From positions 1 to 5,258 of the forward strand of contig CAMUXX010000075.1 of the NCBI GenBank assembly GCA_947164805.1: a DNA stretch of 5,258 nt. The letters run 5' to 3'. Positions within the stretch are counted from its first letter, which is position 1. Each line of letters opens with the position of its first letter. The translations under genes were made by a program, and so were the position numbers. Positions 1-4,439 of the stretch are shown here, one piece after another. A model generated the notes under the pieces. That model searched no databases. It was not told the origin of the DNA and saw only the letters and a program-made list of their open reading frames with translations. This DNA is from an uncultured Elusimicrobia bacterium (GTDB taxonomy: Bacteria; Elusimicrobiota; Elusimicrobia; Elusimicrobiales; Elusimicrobiaceae).

Positions 1-50
1 TATGCACGATGCCAGCGTTAACTCTGAGCCAGGATCAAACTCTCCATTAA
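1..50 (-). rRNA. rrs: 16S rRNA, 5' end only (partial)
   Basis: The reverse complement of positions 24-43 reads AGAGTTTGATCCTGGCTCAG, the near-universal sequence at E. coli 16S positions 8-27. The next bases (ACGCTGGC, positions 11-18 reversed) are also standard. The gene therefore runs leftward out of the window and only about the first 50 nt are present. The 5' end near position 50 is set by analogy with E. coli, where seven nucleotides precede the AGAG; the true processed end may differ by a few bases. After ACGCTGGC the sequence reads ATCGTGCATA rather than the common GGCGTGC form, which may be lineage specific. The fragment is too short for taxonomic placement. Confidence 0.97.
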
Positions 51-160
51 AATTAAAAACCGTTAAACAAATACTTGCTTAATGATTTTTAATCACTTAA
101 CGAAGATTTGTTGACTTATGACTCTATTAGTTTTGTACTACTCTTTTGAATTTACGTTGG

Positions 161-183
161 CTTATATATAAGGTATATATAAG
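161..183. repeat. 10-bp perfect AT inverted repeat in rRNA leader
   Basis: CTTATATATA at 161-170 is followed by a 3-nt spacer and its exact reverse complement at 174-183. In the leader RNA it would form a 10-bp AU hairpin about 110 nt upstream of the 16S 5' end. It could be a processing or antitermination structure, but this is inference from position only. Confidence 0.6.
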
Positions 184-273
184 TTAATTGTATGAATGTC
201 AGTTTAATTAAGTTCCATCAGTATAACTGATTTCTCTTGCTTCAAACTGCCCATTCGCACATTTGCGATCAAA

Positions 274-286
274 TTTTCATAGAGCG
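274..286 (-). promoter_or_regulatory. possible boxA-like antitermination signal
   Basis: The minus strand reads CGCTCTATGAAAA, which resembles rRNA boxA elements (E. coli type TGCTCTTTAACA; Firmicute type with TTTGAAAA). It sits in the rRNA leader, where boxA binding by NusB/NusE is expected. The match is imperfect, so this is a candidate only. Confidence 0.3.
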
Positions 287-368
287 AAATCTCCTTGGCT
301 GTTTTCCTTCCGGATTAACAACCTGGAAATTTTTGCGTTTCTCATAACCGTTTTTAGGTTATAAGAAT

Positions 369-397
369 ATTATATAAAATTTTTCTACGTTTGTCAA
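369..397 (-). promoter_or_regulatory. rRNA promoter 1 (nearest the 16S gene)
   Basis: The minus strand has a perfect -35 TTGACA (392-397), a 17-bp spacer and a perfect -10 TATAAT (369-374). Transcription would start near position 362 and run into the 16S leader. Unlike the other five promoters of the array, it has no TGn just before the -10 box. Confidence 0.88.
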
Positions 398-436
398 GTT
401 TTTCTTTTTTACCGTCGAAATCTTGACTTTTAAAAT

Positions 437-456
437 CCCTAAACTTTTGCTTAGGG
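437..456 (-). terminator. terminator-like hairpin between rRNA promoters 1 and 2
   Basis: The arms 437-444 and 449-456 pair to give an 8-bp stem (one G-U in the RNA) closed by an AAAA loop on the minus strand. The RNA then reads AUUUUA, so the U tract is only four long. It could be a weak terminator or attenuator for transcripts starting at promoters 2-6, or simply a structured part of the long leader. Confidence 0.4.
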
Positions 457-543
457 TACTGATTTTTAAACTAGCATGACCTGCTTTAAAATCTGTTGAA
501 ACTAAAAAACTAAAAAGATCAAATTTATTTTTGTTACCTAATT

Positions 544-572
544 ATTATAGCATTTATTTTTAAGCTTGTCAA
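544..572 (-). promoter_or_regulatory. rRNA promoter 2
   Basis: The minus strand has a perfect -35 TTGACA (567-572), a 17-bp spacer and a perfect extended -10, TGCTATAAT (-10 hexamer at 544-549). It points toward the 16S gene about 500 nt away. Confidence 0.88.
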
Positions 573-594
573 TATTTTGTTTCAAGGTCTTAAA
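544..594 (-). repeat. promoter cassette, copy A (promoter 2 with upstream flank)
   Basis: This stretch resembles 676-724 across the -10, the spacer edge and the region upstream of -35. Shared blocks on the minus strand are TTTAAGA, CTTGAAACA, ATTGACAA, CTTAAA and TGCTA(T/G)AAT in the same order. This suggests that the array grew partly by duplication of a unit of about 50 bp. Confidence 0.6.
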
Positions 595-606
595 TTTGCT
601 TTAAAT

Positions 607-635
607 ATTTTAGCAGTTATTTAGGGGGTTGTCAA
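607..635 (-). promoter_or_regulatory. rRNA promoter 3
   Basis: The minus strand has a perfect -35 TTGACA (630-635), a 17-bp spacer and -10 TAAAAT (607-612), preceded by TGC as an extended -10. The direction is toward the 16S gene. Confidence 0.8.
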
Positions 636-675
636 GCGCTATGCTGATTCAACGCCGTAAAGTTGCTTTATCTAT

Positions 676-703
676 ATTCTAGCAGAAGATTTAAGTTTGT
701 CAA
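676..703 (-). promoter_or_regulatory. rRNA promoter 4
   Basis: The minus strand has a perfect -35 TTGACA (698-703), a 16-bp spacer and -10 TAGAAT (676-681) with an extended TGC before it. Its upstream flank matches that of promoter 2. Confidence 0.76.
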
Positions 704-724
704 TTACTGTTTCAAGTTCTTAAA
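676..724 (-). repeat. promoter cassette, copy B (promoter 4 with upstream flank)
   Basis: This is the partner of the cassette at 544-594. The upstream block GTTTCAAG-TCTTAAA (plus strand, 709-724) matches 579-594 with one substitution, and the -35 and -10 boxes are aligned to within one base. Confidence 0.6.
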
Positions 725-738
725 AGAGCTACCTTAAT

Positions 739-767
739 ATTATAACATAAACAGAGCGAAATGTCAA
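739..767 (-). promoter_or_regulatory. rRNA promoter 5
   Basis: The minus strand has a perfect -35 TTGACA (762-767), a 17-bp spacer and a perfect -10 TATAAT (739-744) with TGT in front, another extended -10. Together with promoters 1 and 2 it is one of three exact consensus promoters in the array. Confidence 0.86.
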
Positions 768-844
768 CCCCCTTTTTTTATACCTTTTAAAAAGGGTCTA
801 ACTTTGCGTCTGGGCAGAGGTACTTGTGTACTTGCGATATATAA

Positions 845-873
845 AGTATAGCAAAGATTTTACAAGTTGTCAA
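845..873 (-). promoter_or_regulatory. rRNA promoter 6 (farthest from the 16S gene)
   Basis: The minus strand has a perfect -35 TTGACA (868-873), a 17-bp spacer and -10 TATACT (845-850), preceded by TGC. It begins only about 80 bp after the terminator hairpin of the pilin gene, so it marks the upstream edge of the rRNA control region. Confidence 0.8.
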
Positions 874-952
874 GGGGTAAATAGGAATGTTTTGCAATTT
901 TCATTTATTGCCGTCGGTATATTTTTGTGTACGGTTTATGTTACATATAAAT

Positions 953-977
953 TTCCCCGCGGGTTTCACACGGGGAA
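953..977 (-). terminator. terminator hairpin after the pilin gene
   Basis: The arms TTCCCCG (953-959) and CGGGGAA (971-977) form a perfect GC-rich 7-bp stem with an 11-nt loop, 30 nt past the pilin stop codon. On the minus strand it is followed by AU-rich sequence (AUUUAUAU) rather than a clean U run. It is probably an intrinsic terminator of moderate strength and separates the pilin transcript from the rRNA promoters. Confidence 0.6.
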
Positions 978-1007
978 TATCAATCATTTATTTAATTATT
1001 TTTAAAT

Positions 1008-2147
1008 TTATGACATATATTTCGGGTCACATTCTATACCACGGTCTGAACATTTGGGCTTATCACCGCAATAAGTACCGCAGCAGCAGGAGGTTGAATC
1101 ATACGAAGTGGAGTAGTAAGAACAACCTCTATCTGCATTACCATAACAAATAGAACCATTTGCGAAAGTGCTACCATTACAGCCAAAGGTTGCATTTGCA
1201 ACACAAACAGAAGAATTTAAAAAGTCACCATATCCACAGCCAGCATAATCTCCATTTGAATTAGCATAACAAACAGAGCCGGCAGTAAATGTAGAATATC
1301 TGCAACCACTATTGTTTCCATAACATTCTGCCTTGGAAAAGTGGGAATTGTTACAAGCAGTCATGGATACAGCATTGCATTTTGATCCTTCGTAGAAATA
1401 AGAATATTGGCAAATCGGATCAGTAACATATACTGACTTATCAACGCATTCCGATCCTGCTCCTGTAAATGTAGAGTACGCACAGGCCGCTCCTCCTGCT
1501 CCAACACATTTTTCATCTTCACCGACATAAACTTTGTTTTCGCCATTATATCCACAAAAACCACCTCGTGCGGTGTGCCAAGTTGCACCGGTATCACTAT
1601 CTACACATCTTTCTTGTTCCGTATCATAACATCTACTTGTTTTATTCGACCAAAAACCTTCTATATCATTACATCTCTTTTGGTTCATAAAATCCCTCCA
1701 CTCATTAAGTTGGCAAATATAGTGTTCTTGCGGTAAACAATAAACATCACCCTGCTCATAAAACTTAAATAAGGAATATTCATTGTTATTCCTAACGGCT
1801 TCTATATAGTCATCATATAAATTAAAAGTATAGTTAGCACTTTCAAATGATTCATCTTTTGCTTTGACACCGTCTTTATCTATTAAGGTTATATCAAGAT
1901 TAGCAAAATCGTCGGTATAACTATTATTAGTAAGATACCACCCATGCTCACTTTTTGCTACTGCCTGCATAGTGGTCAAAGCATCAGCGACTTTGCTTTT
2001 TTCCACCGCTTTTCTATAACCGGGAACAGCAATACTTGTAAGTAACCCGATTATTAAAACAACAACTAAAAGTTCTAACAAAGTAAAACCTTTAGCGTTA
2101 AACATATTTTTCAATATATTTTTGATTTTTTGTTTGATTTTTTTCAT
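1008..2147 (-). CDS. prepilin-type protein with cysteine-rich repeat domain
   Basis: A 379-residue type IV pilin-like or pseudopilin-like protein. Residues 1-20 form a long basic class III leader ending in AKG. Cleavage and methylation by prepilin peptidase is expected before F21 (FTLLELLVVV), with the conserved glutamate E25 at +5, followed by a membrane/assembly helix to about residue 52. An alpha/beta head of roughly 53-135 follows. From C137 onward there are 26 cysteines; residues 222-360 contain about seven degenerate repeats of the pattern C-x-x-S-x-F-x-x-G-S-x-C. The protein should be assembled at the cell surface or in the periplasm, with the cysteines probably disulfide bonded. Start choice: ATG at 2147 has GAGGA (2157-2161) nine bases upstream, and an earlier ATG is out of frame. 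The gene is monocistronic and preceded by a structured RNA. The leader and helix are certain; whether it is a major pilin, minor pilin or adhesin cannot be told. Pilins are usually about 130-200 residues, so this one is long because of the repeat domain. Confidence 0.93.
   Translation of the reverse strand: MKKIKQKIKNILKNMFNAKGFTLLELLVVVLIIGLLTSIAVPGYRKAVEKSKVADALTTMQAVAKSEHGWYLTNNSYTDDFANLDITLIDKDGVKAKDESFESANYTFNLYDDYIEAVRNNNEYSLFKFYEQGDVYCLPQEHYICQLNEWRDFMNQKRCNDIEGFWSNKTSRCYDTEQERCVDSDTGATWHTARGGFCGYNGENKVYVGEDEKCVGAGGAACAYSTFTGAGSECVDKSVYVTDPICQYSYFYEGSKCNAVSMTACNNSHFSKAECYGNNSGCRYSTFTAGSVCYANSNGDYAGCGYGDFLNSSVCVANATFGCNGSTFANGSICYGNADRGCSYYSTSYDSTSCCCGTYCGDKPKCSDRGIECDPKYMS
1068..1484 (-). 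repeat. cysteine ladder: seven degenerate protein repeats
   Basis: This region encodes pilin residues 222-360. Cysteine pairs fall at 222/234, 246/257, 265/275, 282/293, 304/315, 323/334 and 342/354, so the distance within a pair is 10-12 residues. Between them sit the motifs YSTF, NSHF, GSTF and GSxCYxN, with GC often starting the next unit. The last unit ends in a CCC triplet (354-356). The repeats are diverged at DNA level and read as an old amplified, disulfide-rich array. Confidence 0.8.
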
Positions 2148-2174
2148 TTTGTTTTTTCCTCATTTTACTGTTTT

Positions 2175-2198
2175 CAAAAAGCCAAATAAAAACGGCTC
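2175..2198 (-). terminator. weak intrinsic terminator in front of the pilin gene
   Basis: The minus strand reads AGCC (2194-2197), a U-rich loop, GGCT (2180-2183) and then five T. The stem is only 4 bp plus possible G-U pairs on each side, so it is weak. It lies 33 nt before the pilin ATG and 11 nt after the folded RNA at 2209-2328. It could end a small RNA, or act as the expression platform of a cis-acting switch on the pilin gene. Confidence 0.45.
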
Positions 2199-2208
2199 GT
2201 CTATTTTA

Positions 2209-2328
2209 AGGAAGAGTTAGTGCCTTAAATAAACAGCCGTAGCCGCCACCTTTAAGGTGGCGAACATTAGCATAGTTCCCCTGCCGGGTACTATATGCCT
2301 CAACGACTGTTTTTGACTAACTCTTCCT
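2209..2328 (-). ncRNA. structured RNA (three-way junction) in the pilin 5' region, family not recognised
   Basis: Four helices fit together without conflict. The closing helix pairs 2209-2221 with 2316-2328 (13 bp, perfect). Helix 2 pairs 2231-2240 with 2303-2312 (10 bp, one G-U). Inside are hairpin 3 at 2270-2298 (arms 2270-2276 and 2290-2298 with a 2-nt bulge, plus CCC/GGG) and hairpin 4 at 2244-2262 (8-9 bp, GC rich, minimal loop). Two small hairpins precede it on the minus strand: 2330-2342, and 2349-2362 with a GUAA (GNRA-type) loop. No open reading frame covers it. I checked it by eye against the c-di-GMP (GEMM), TPP, cobalamin, 6S, 5S, SRP and RNase P consensus cores and found none of their signature motifs. 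Because both DNA strands can fold, the strand is inferred from the pilin gene downstream and the T tract. A mobile-element remnant is the main alternative. Confidence 0.6.
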
Positions 2329-2449
2329 CTGCTTTCAAAGCAAAGACATATCCTTACGGATACCAAAAACAGATAAATTATTAAGTTACTTTTGTAACTC
2401 AGAAATAAAAAATATTTCTACAATAATAATAACAAATTTTTAGATAAAA
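2329..2449. other. AT-rich intergenic stretch with small hairpins
   Basis: This stretch lies between the structured RNA and the candidate promoter. Besides the two hairpins next to the RNA (2330-2342 and 2349-2362), it has a 6-bp hairpin with a TTTT loop (2384-2389 with 2394-2399). The rest is AT rich with no gene visible. If the promoter at 2450-2478 is real, this is the start of the pilin leader transcript. Confidence 0.4.
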
Positions 2450-2478
2450 GTAATAAAATTTGATTTTTTCTATGACAA
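2450..2478 (-). promoter_or_regulatory. possible promoter for the structured RNA and pilin
   Basis: The minus strand has TTGTCA (2473-2478), a 17-bp spacer and TATTAC (2450-2455). This is 5/6 and 4/6 to sigma70 consensus, in an AT-rich region where chance matches are common. It would give a transcript starting near 2443, about 115 nt before the closing helix of the structured RNA. Confidence 0.25.
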
Positions 2479-2493
2479 TTTTAGAGTGTGAAA

Positions 2494-2526
2494 CCGTAGC
2501 GTGCGTGCGTGTTCGCGCATTGCGCA
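2494..2526. other. GC-rich patch with short tandem repeat and palindrome
   Basis: A 33-bp GC-rich patch in otherwise AT-rich DNA. It contains three tandem GCGT units (2499-2510) and the palindrome GCGCA-T-TGCGC (2515-2525). CGTAGCG at 2495-2501 recurs at 2586-2592 in the loop of the neighbouring long hairpin. Function is unknown; it may belong to the same element as 2540-2628. Confidence 0.5.
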
Positions 2527-2539
2527 GTAGATTTAACGG

Positions 2540-2628
2540 AATTTTCAATTTTATCCTTGACGACGAATACCCAGAAGTATAAGAGCGTAGCGATTTTCGG
2601 TATTCTAGGAAAGGAAAAATTGAAAATT
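2540..2628. repeat. 89-bp nested inverted repeat (long hairpin)
   Basis: The outer arms 2540-2552 and 2616-2628 are a perfect 13-bp inverted repeat. The pairing continues after a one-base bulge with 2554-2558 and 2611-2615 (5 bp). After a small internal loop, 2565-2571 pairs with 2599-2605 (7 bp), leaving a 27-nt apical region. The element begins about 70 bp after the stop codon of the zinc-ribbon gene. It could be a small non-autonomous mobile element, a dispersed intergenic repeat, or a large 3' hairpin ending the upstream operon. There is no clean T tract after it on the minus strand, which argues against a classical terminator. Confidence 0.6.
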
Positions 2629-2697
2629 ACTTAAATGTACAAGCACGTTATATGCGTTTGACAATATAATGCGGAAACATAATACGTAAAATAAAAA

Positions 2698-3003
2698 CTA
2701 AAACATCAAATTGGTAGGGAAAGAGCCCAACATGCTCTGCGCTTGTAGAAATAATAAATATGTCTTATAACAAAACCAACCTGTCAAGGCAAGAAAAATA
2801 ATTGTGTAAATAATTTTTGCTGGGCGTTTTAATGCGGGTGAAAACCAAACAAAATATAAATCAAAAGGGCCAAGCAAAAAGAAAAGTAAAATAATGCCAA
2901 TATGTTTATAATATATAGGTATATGTTTGCCTTGCCCTGCACCGCAATATTTGCAATAGTTATCAAACTCGCCTATATCGCTTTTGCATTTCCAGCAAAT
3001 CAT
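2698..3003 (-). CDS. small zinc-ribbon membrane protein
   Basis: A 101-residue protein of unknown function. The N-terminus has two CxxC knuckles, C3-x2-C6 and C17-x2-C20-G, the pattern of short zinc-ribbon domains that bind one Zn ion. Two hydrophobic segments follow, at about 35-54 and 64-86, so the protein is likely anchored in the inner membrane by a hairpin, with the ribbon probably on the cytosolic side. Start: ATG at 3003 overlaps the rel stop codon as ATGA, and AAAGG (3013-3017) lies nine bases upstream inside rel. This overlap means it is translationally coupled to rel and belongs to the lpxB-rel operon as its last gene. The fold call comes from the cysteine pattern and hydropathy; no role can be assigned. 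Confidence 0.85.
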   Translation of the reverse strand: MICWKCKSDIGEFDNYCKYCGAGQGKHIPIYYKHIGIILLFFLLGPFDLYFVWFSPALKRPAKIIYTIIFLALTGWFCYKTYLLFLQAQSMLGSFPTNLMF

Positions 3004-4439
3004 ATTTCAATACCTTTTGTGCGTAAAGTTCTTTTTATTTTGGATCGCGTGCGTGCCATTTTTGCCGCCTCAAGCCATTGACGGGTTGGTTCGGCATTTT
3101 TGCGGGTTTGAATTTCGCAGATATCACCGCTTTGTAATTCATAAGTCATTTTTACCATTTTGCCGTTAACTAAAGCACCGCTGTAATGTTCGCCGATTTC
3201 AGAGTGTACCAAATAAGCAAAATCTAACGGTGTTGCATGCTCCGGTAAAACCTTAACTTCACCTTGCGGGGTAAAAACAAAAACTTGCTTTAAATTAATA
3301 TCCGTTTGGAAACTTTCAATAAATTCCCTTGGAGCGGTTAAATCCCGTTGCCATTCTATCCATTGGCGTATCCAATTTAATTTTTCGTCTAAATTCGGGT
3401 CTTCTTTTGAGCCGAGTTTATAACGCCAATGTGCCGCGATACCATATTCGCAAGTGCGGTGCATTTCTTCGGTCCTGATTTGCACTTCAATAAGCGAGCC
3501 TTCATATATAATAGTGGTATGTATACTTTGATACATATTCATTTTCGGCATTGCAATATAATCTGTAAAAGTGCCGGCAAGCGGTTTAAAATTTGCGTGC
3601 AAAGCACCTAATGCACGATAACAGTCAAGTTTTGTTTCAGTTATAATCCTAACACCCAGTAAATCTTGAATTTGGGAAAAAGGTATTTCATGGCTTTGCA
3701 TTTTGCGGTAAATGGAATAATAATTTTTAACACGTGCGAGTAAGCGGTGCGGAATTTGTTCTTTATTTAAAACAGCATCCAAAGCATTTTTAAAAGATTC
3801 AAGTTTTTTATTTAAATTTTCAGAACGCGCCGCAACACCTTTTACAATTTCGGCATATTCAAGCGGATGTAAATATTTGAAAGACAAATCTTCAAGTTCA
3901 TTTTTTAAAGTAAATATTCCAAGGCGTTGGGCTAAAGGGGCGTATAAAGAAATTGTTTCCTGTGCCTTCTCAATTTGCCTTTGTTTTGGGAGTGCATCCA
4001 AAGTTTTCATATTATGTGTTCTGTCGGCAAGTTTGATTAAAATTATTCGTATATCATGGGAAACGGAAATTAACATCTTGCGCCAATTTTCTACGGTTTC
4101 TTCATCGGTTGAAGTGCTTTCAAGTTTATCAATTTTTGTTAAACCTTCCACCATTAAAGCAACTGTTTTATTAAAGTTGGTTTCAATATCTTTAACTGTT
4201 GTCGGGGTATCTTCCACCGTATCATGCAAAAGTGCAGCGGCGATAGTATCGGCATCAAGTTTATGTTCAAGTAAAATTTTTGCGACTTCGCAACAATGGA
4301 TAAAAAACGGTTCGCCTGTTAAACGCTTTTGTTCTTTATGGGCTTCTTCCGCAAATTTATAAGCCTTTTCAATAATAGCGGTATCTTGCGTAGAGTACTG
4401 TTTAAACCCGTCAATAATTTCCTTTAAATAGTCTTGCAT
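3000..4439 (-). CDS. rel: short Rel/SpoT-type (p)ppGpp synthetase/hydrolase
   Basis: A 479-residue RelA/SpoT homologue that makes and degrades the alarmone (p)ppGpp in the cytosol. The N-terminal HD hydrolase domain (about 25-195) keeps the metal and catalytic set: H48, H72-D73, E76-D77, D139 and N143 in KLADRTHNM. The synthetase domain (about 230-345) keeps R236, YSIYRKM (241-247), D259, Y303 in YQSIHTT and E318 in EVQIRT. All of these sit at a constant offset of five from the Streptococcus Rel residues, so both activities look intact. A TGS domain spans about 384-446. The protein then ends after one helical stretch, whereas long Rel proteins are about 700-750 residues with zinc-finger and ACT/RRM regions. 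The usual RXKD motif reads TFTD (290-293). The start ATG at 4439 lies within lpxB (16-nt overlap), with GAGG just upstream. Whether it is bifunctional in vivo is inferred from the residues. Confidence 0.93.
   Translation of the reverse strand: MQDYLKEIIDGFKQYSTQDTAIIEKAYKFAEEAHKEQKRLTGEPFFIHCCEVAKILLEHKLDADTIAAALLHDTVEDTPTTVKDIETNFNKTVALMVEGLTKIDKLESTSTDEETVENWRKMLISVSHDIRIILIKLADRTHNMKTLDALPKQRQIEKAQETISLYAPLAQRLGIFTLKNELEDLSFKYLHPLEYAEIVKGVAARSENLNKKLESFKNALDAVLNKEQIPHRLLARVKNYYSIYRKMQSHEIPFSQIQDLLGVRIITETKLDCYRALGALHANFKPLAGTFTDYIAMPKMNMYQSIHTTIIYEGSLIEVQIRTEEMHRTCEYGIAAHWRYKLGSKEDPNLDEKLNWIRQWIEWQRDLTAPREFIESFQTDINLKQVFVFTPQGEVKVLPEHATPLDFAYLVHSEIGEHYSGALVNGKMVKMTYELQSGDICEIQTRKNAEPTRQWLEAAKMARTRSKIKRTLRTKGIEI

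Larger units (their letters stand above)
51..362 (-). promoter_or_regulatory. rRNA operon leader (5' external spacer)
   Basis: This is the roughly 310-nt transcribed leader between the promoter nearest the 16S gene and the mature 16S 5' end. It has no coding capacity that I would support. It contains several short hairpins: 161-170 with 174-183 (10 bp, 3-nt loop), 217-222 with 226-231 (6 bp, 3-nt loop) and 255-259 with 264-268 (5 bp, 4-nt loop). By analogy with other bacteria, the leader should carry antitermination signals and one half of the RNase III processing stem, whose partner beyond the 16S 3' end is outside the window. Confidence 0.7.

Noticed and set aside
467..496. A seventh, decayed rRNA promoter between promoters 1 and 2
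   Set aside because: A TGCTAGTTT stretch resembles a damaged extended -10, but no -35-like box lies 16-18 bp upstream.
887..1153. 88-codon open frame on the plus strand
   Set aside because: It mostly lies antisense to the cysteine-rich end of the pilin and across its terminator hairpin, and the product has no recognisable domain.
1361..1597. 78-codon minus-strand frame inside the pilin gene
   Set aside because: It is an out-of-frame shadow of the repeat region of the pilin, which has a clear leader, ribosome site and protein pattern.
2209..2328. Known families for the structured RNA: c-di-GMP riboswitch, TPP, cobalamin, 5S, 6S, SRP RNA, RNase P, integron attC
   Set aside because: None of their core motifs is seen. 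The 120-nt size and three-way junction recall 5S rRNA, but its conserved CCGAAC region is missing. The GTTAG...CTAAC order is opposite to that of attC core sites.
2658..2686. TTGACA on the plus strand as a promoter
   Set aside because: The -10 candidates are poorly spaced (CATAAT at 15 bp), and it would fire into the 3' end of a minus-strand operon with no plus-strand gene to serve.
3000..3003. Rel as a frameshifted long Rel protein
   Set aside because: The sequence after the stop encodes a coherent zinc-ribbon protein with its own ribosome site, not Rel C-terminal domains.
3877..4362. 161-codon plus-strand open frame
   Set aside because: It is antisense to the conserved HD hydrolase domain of rel; its hydrophobic, serine-rich composition is typical of a mirror frame.
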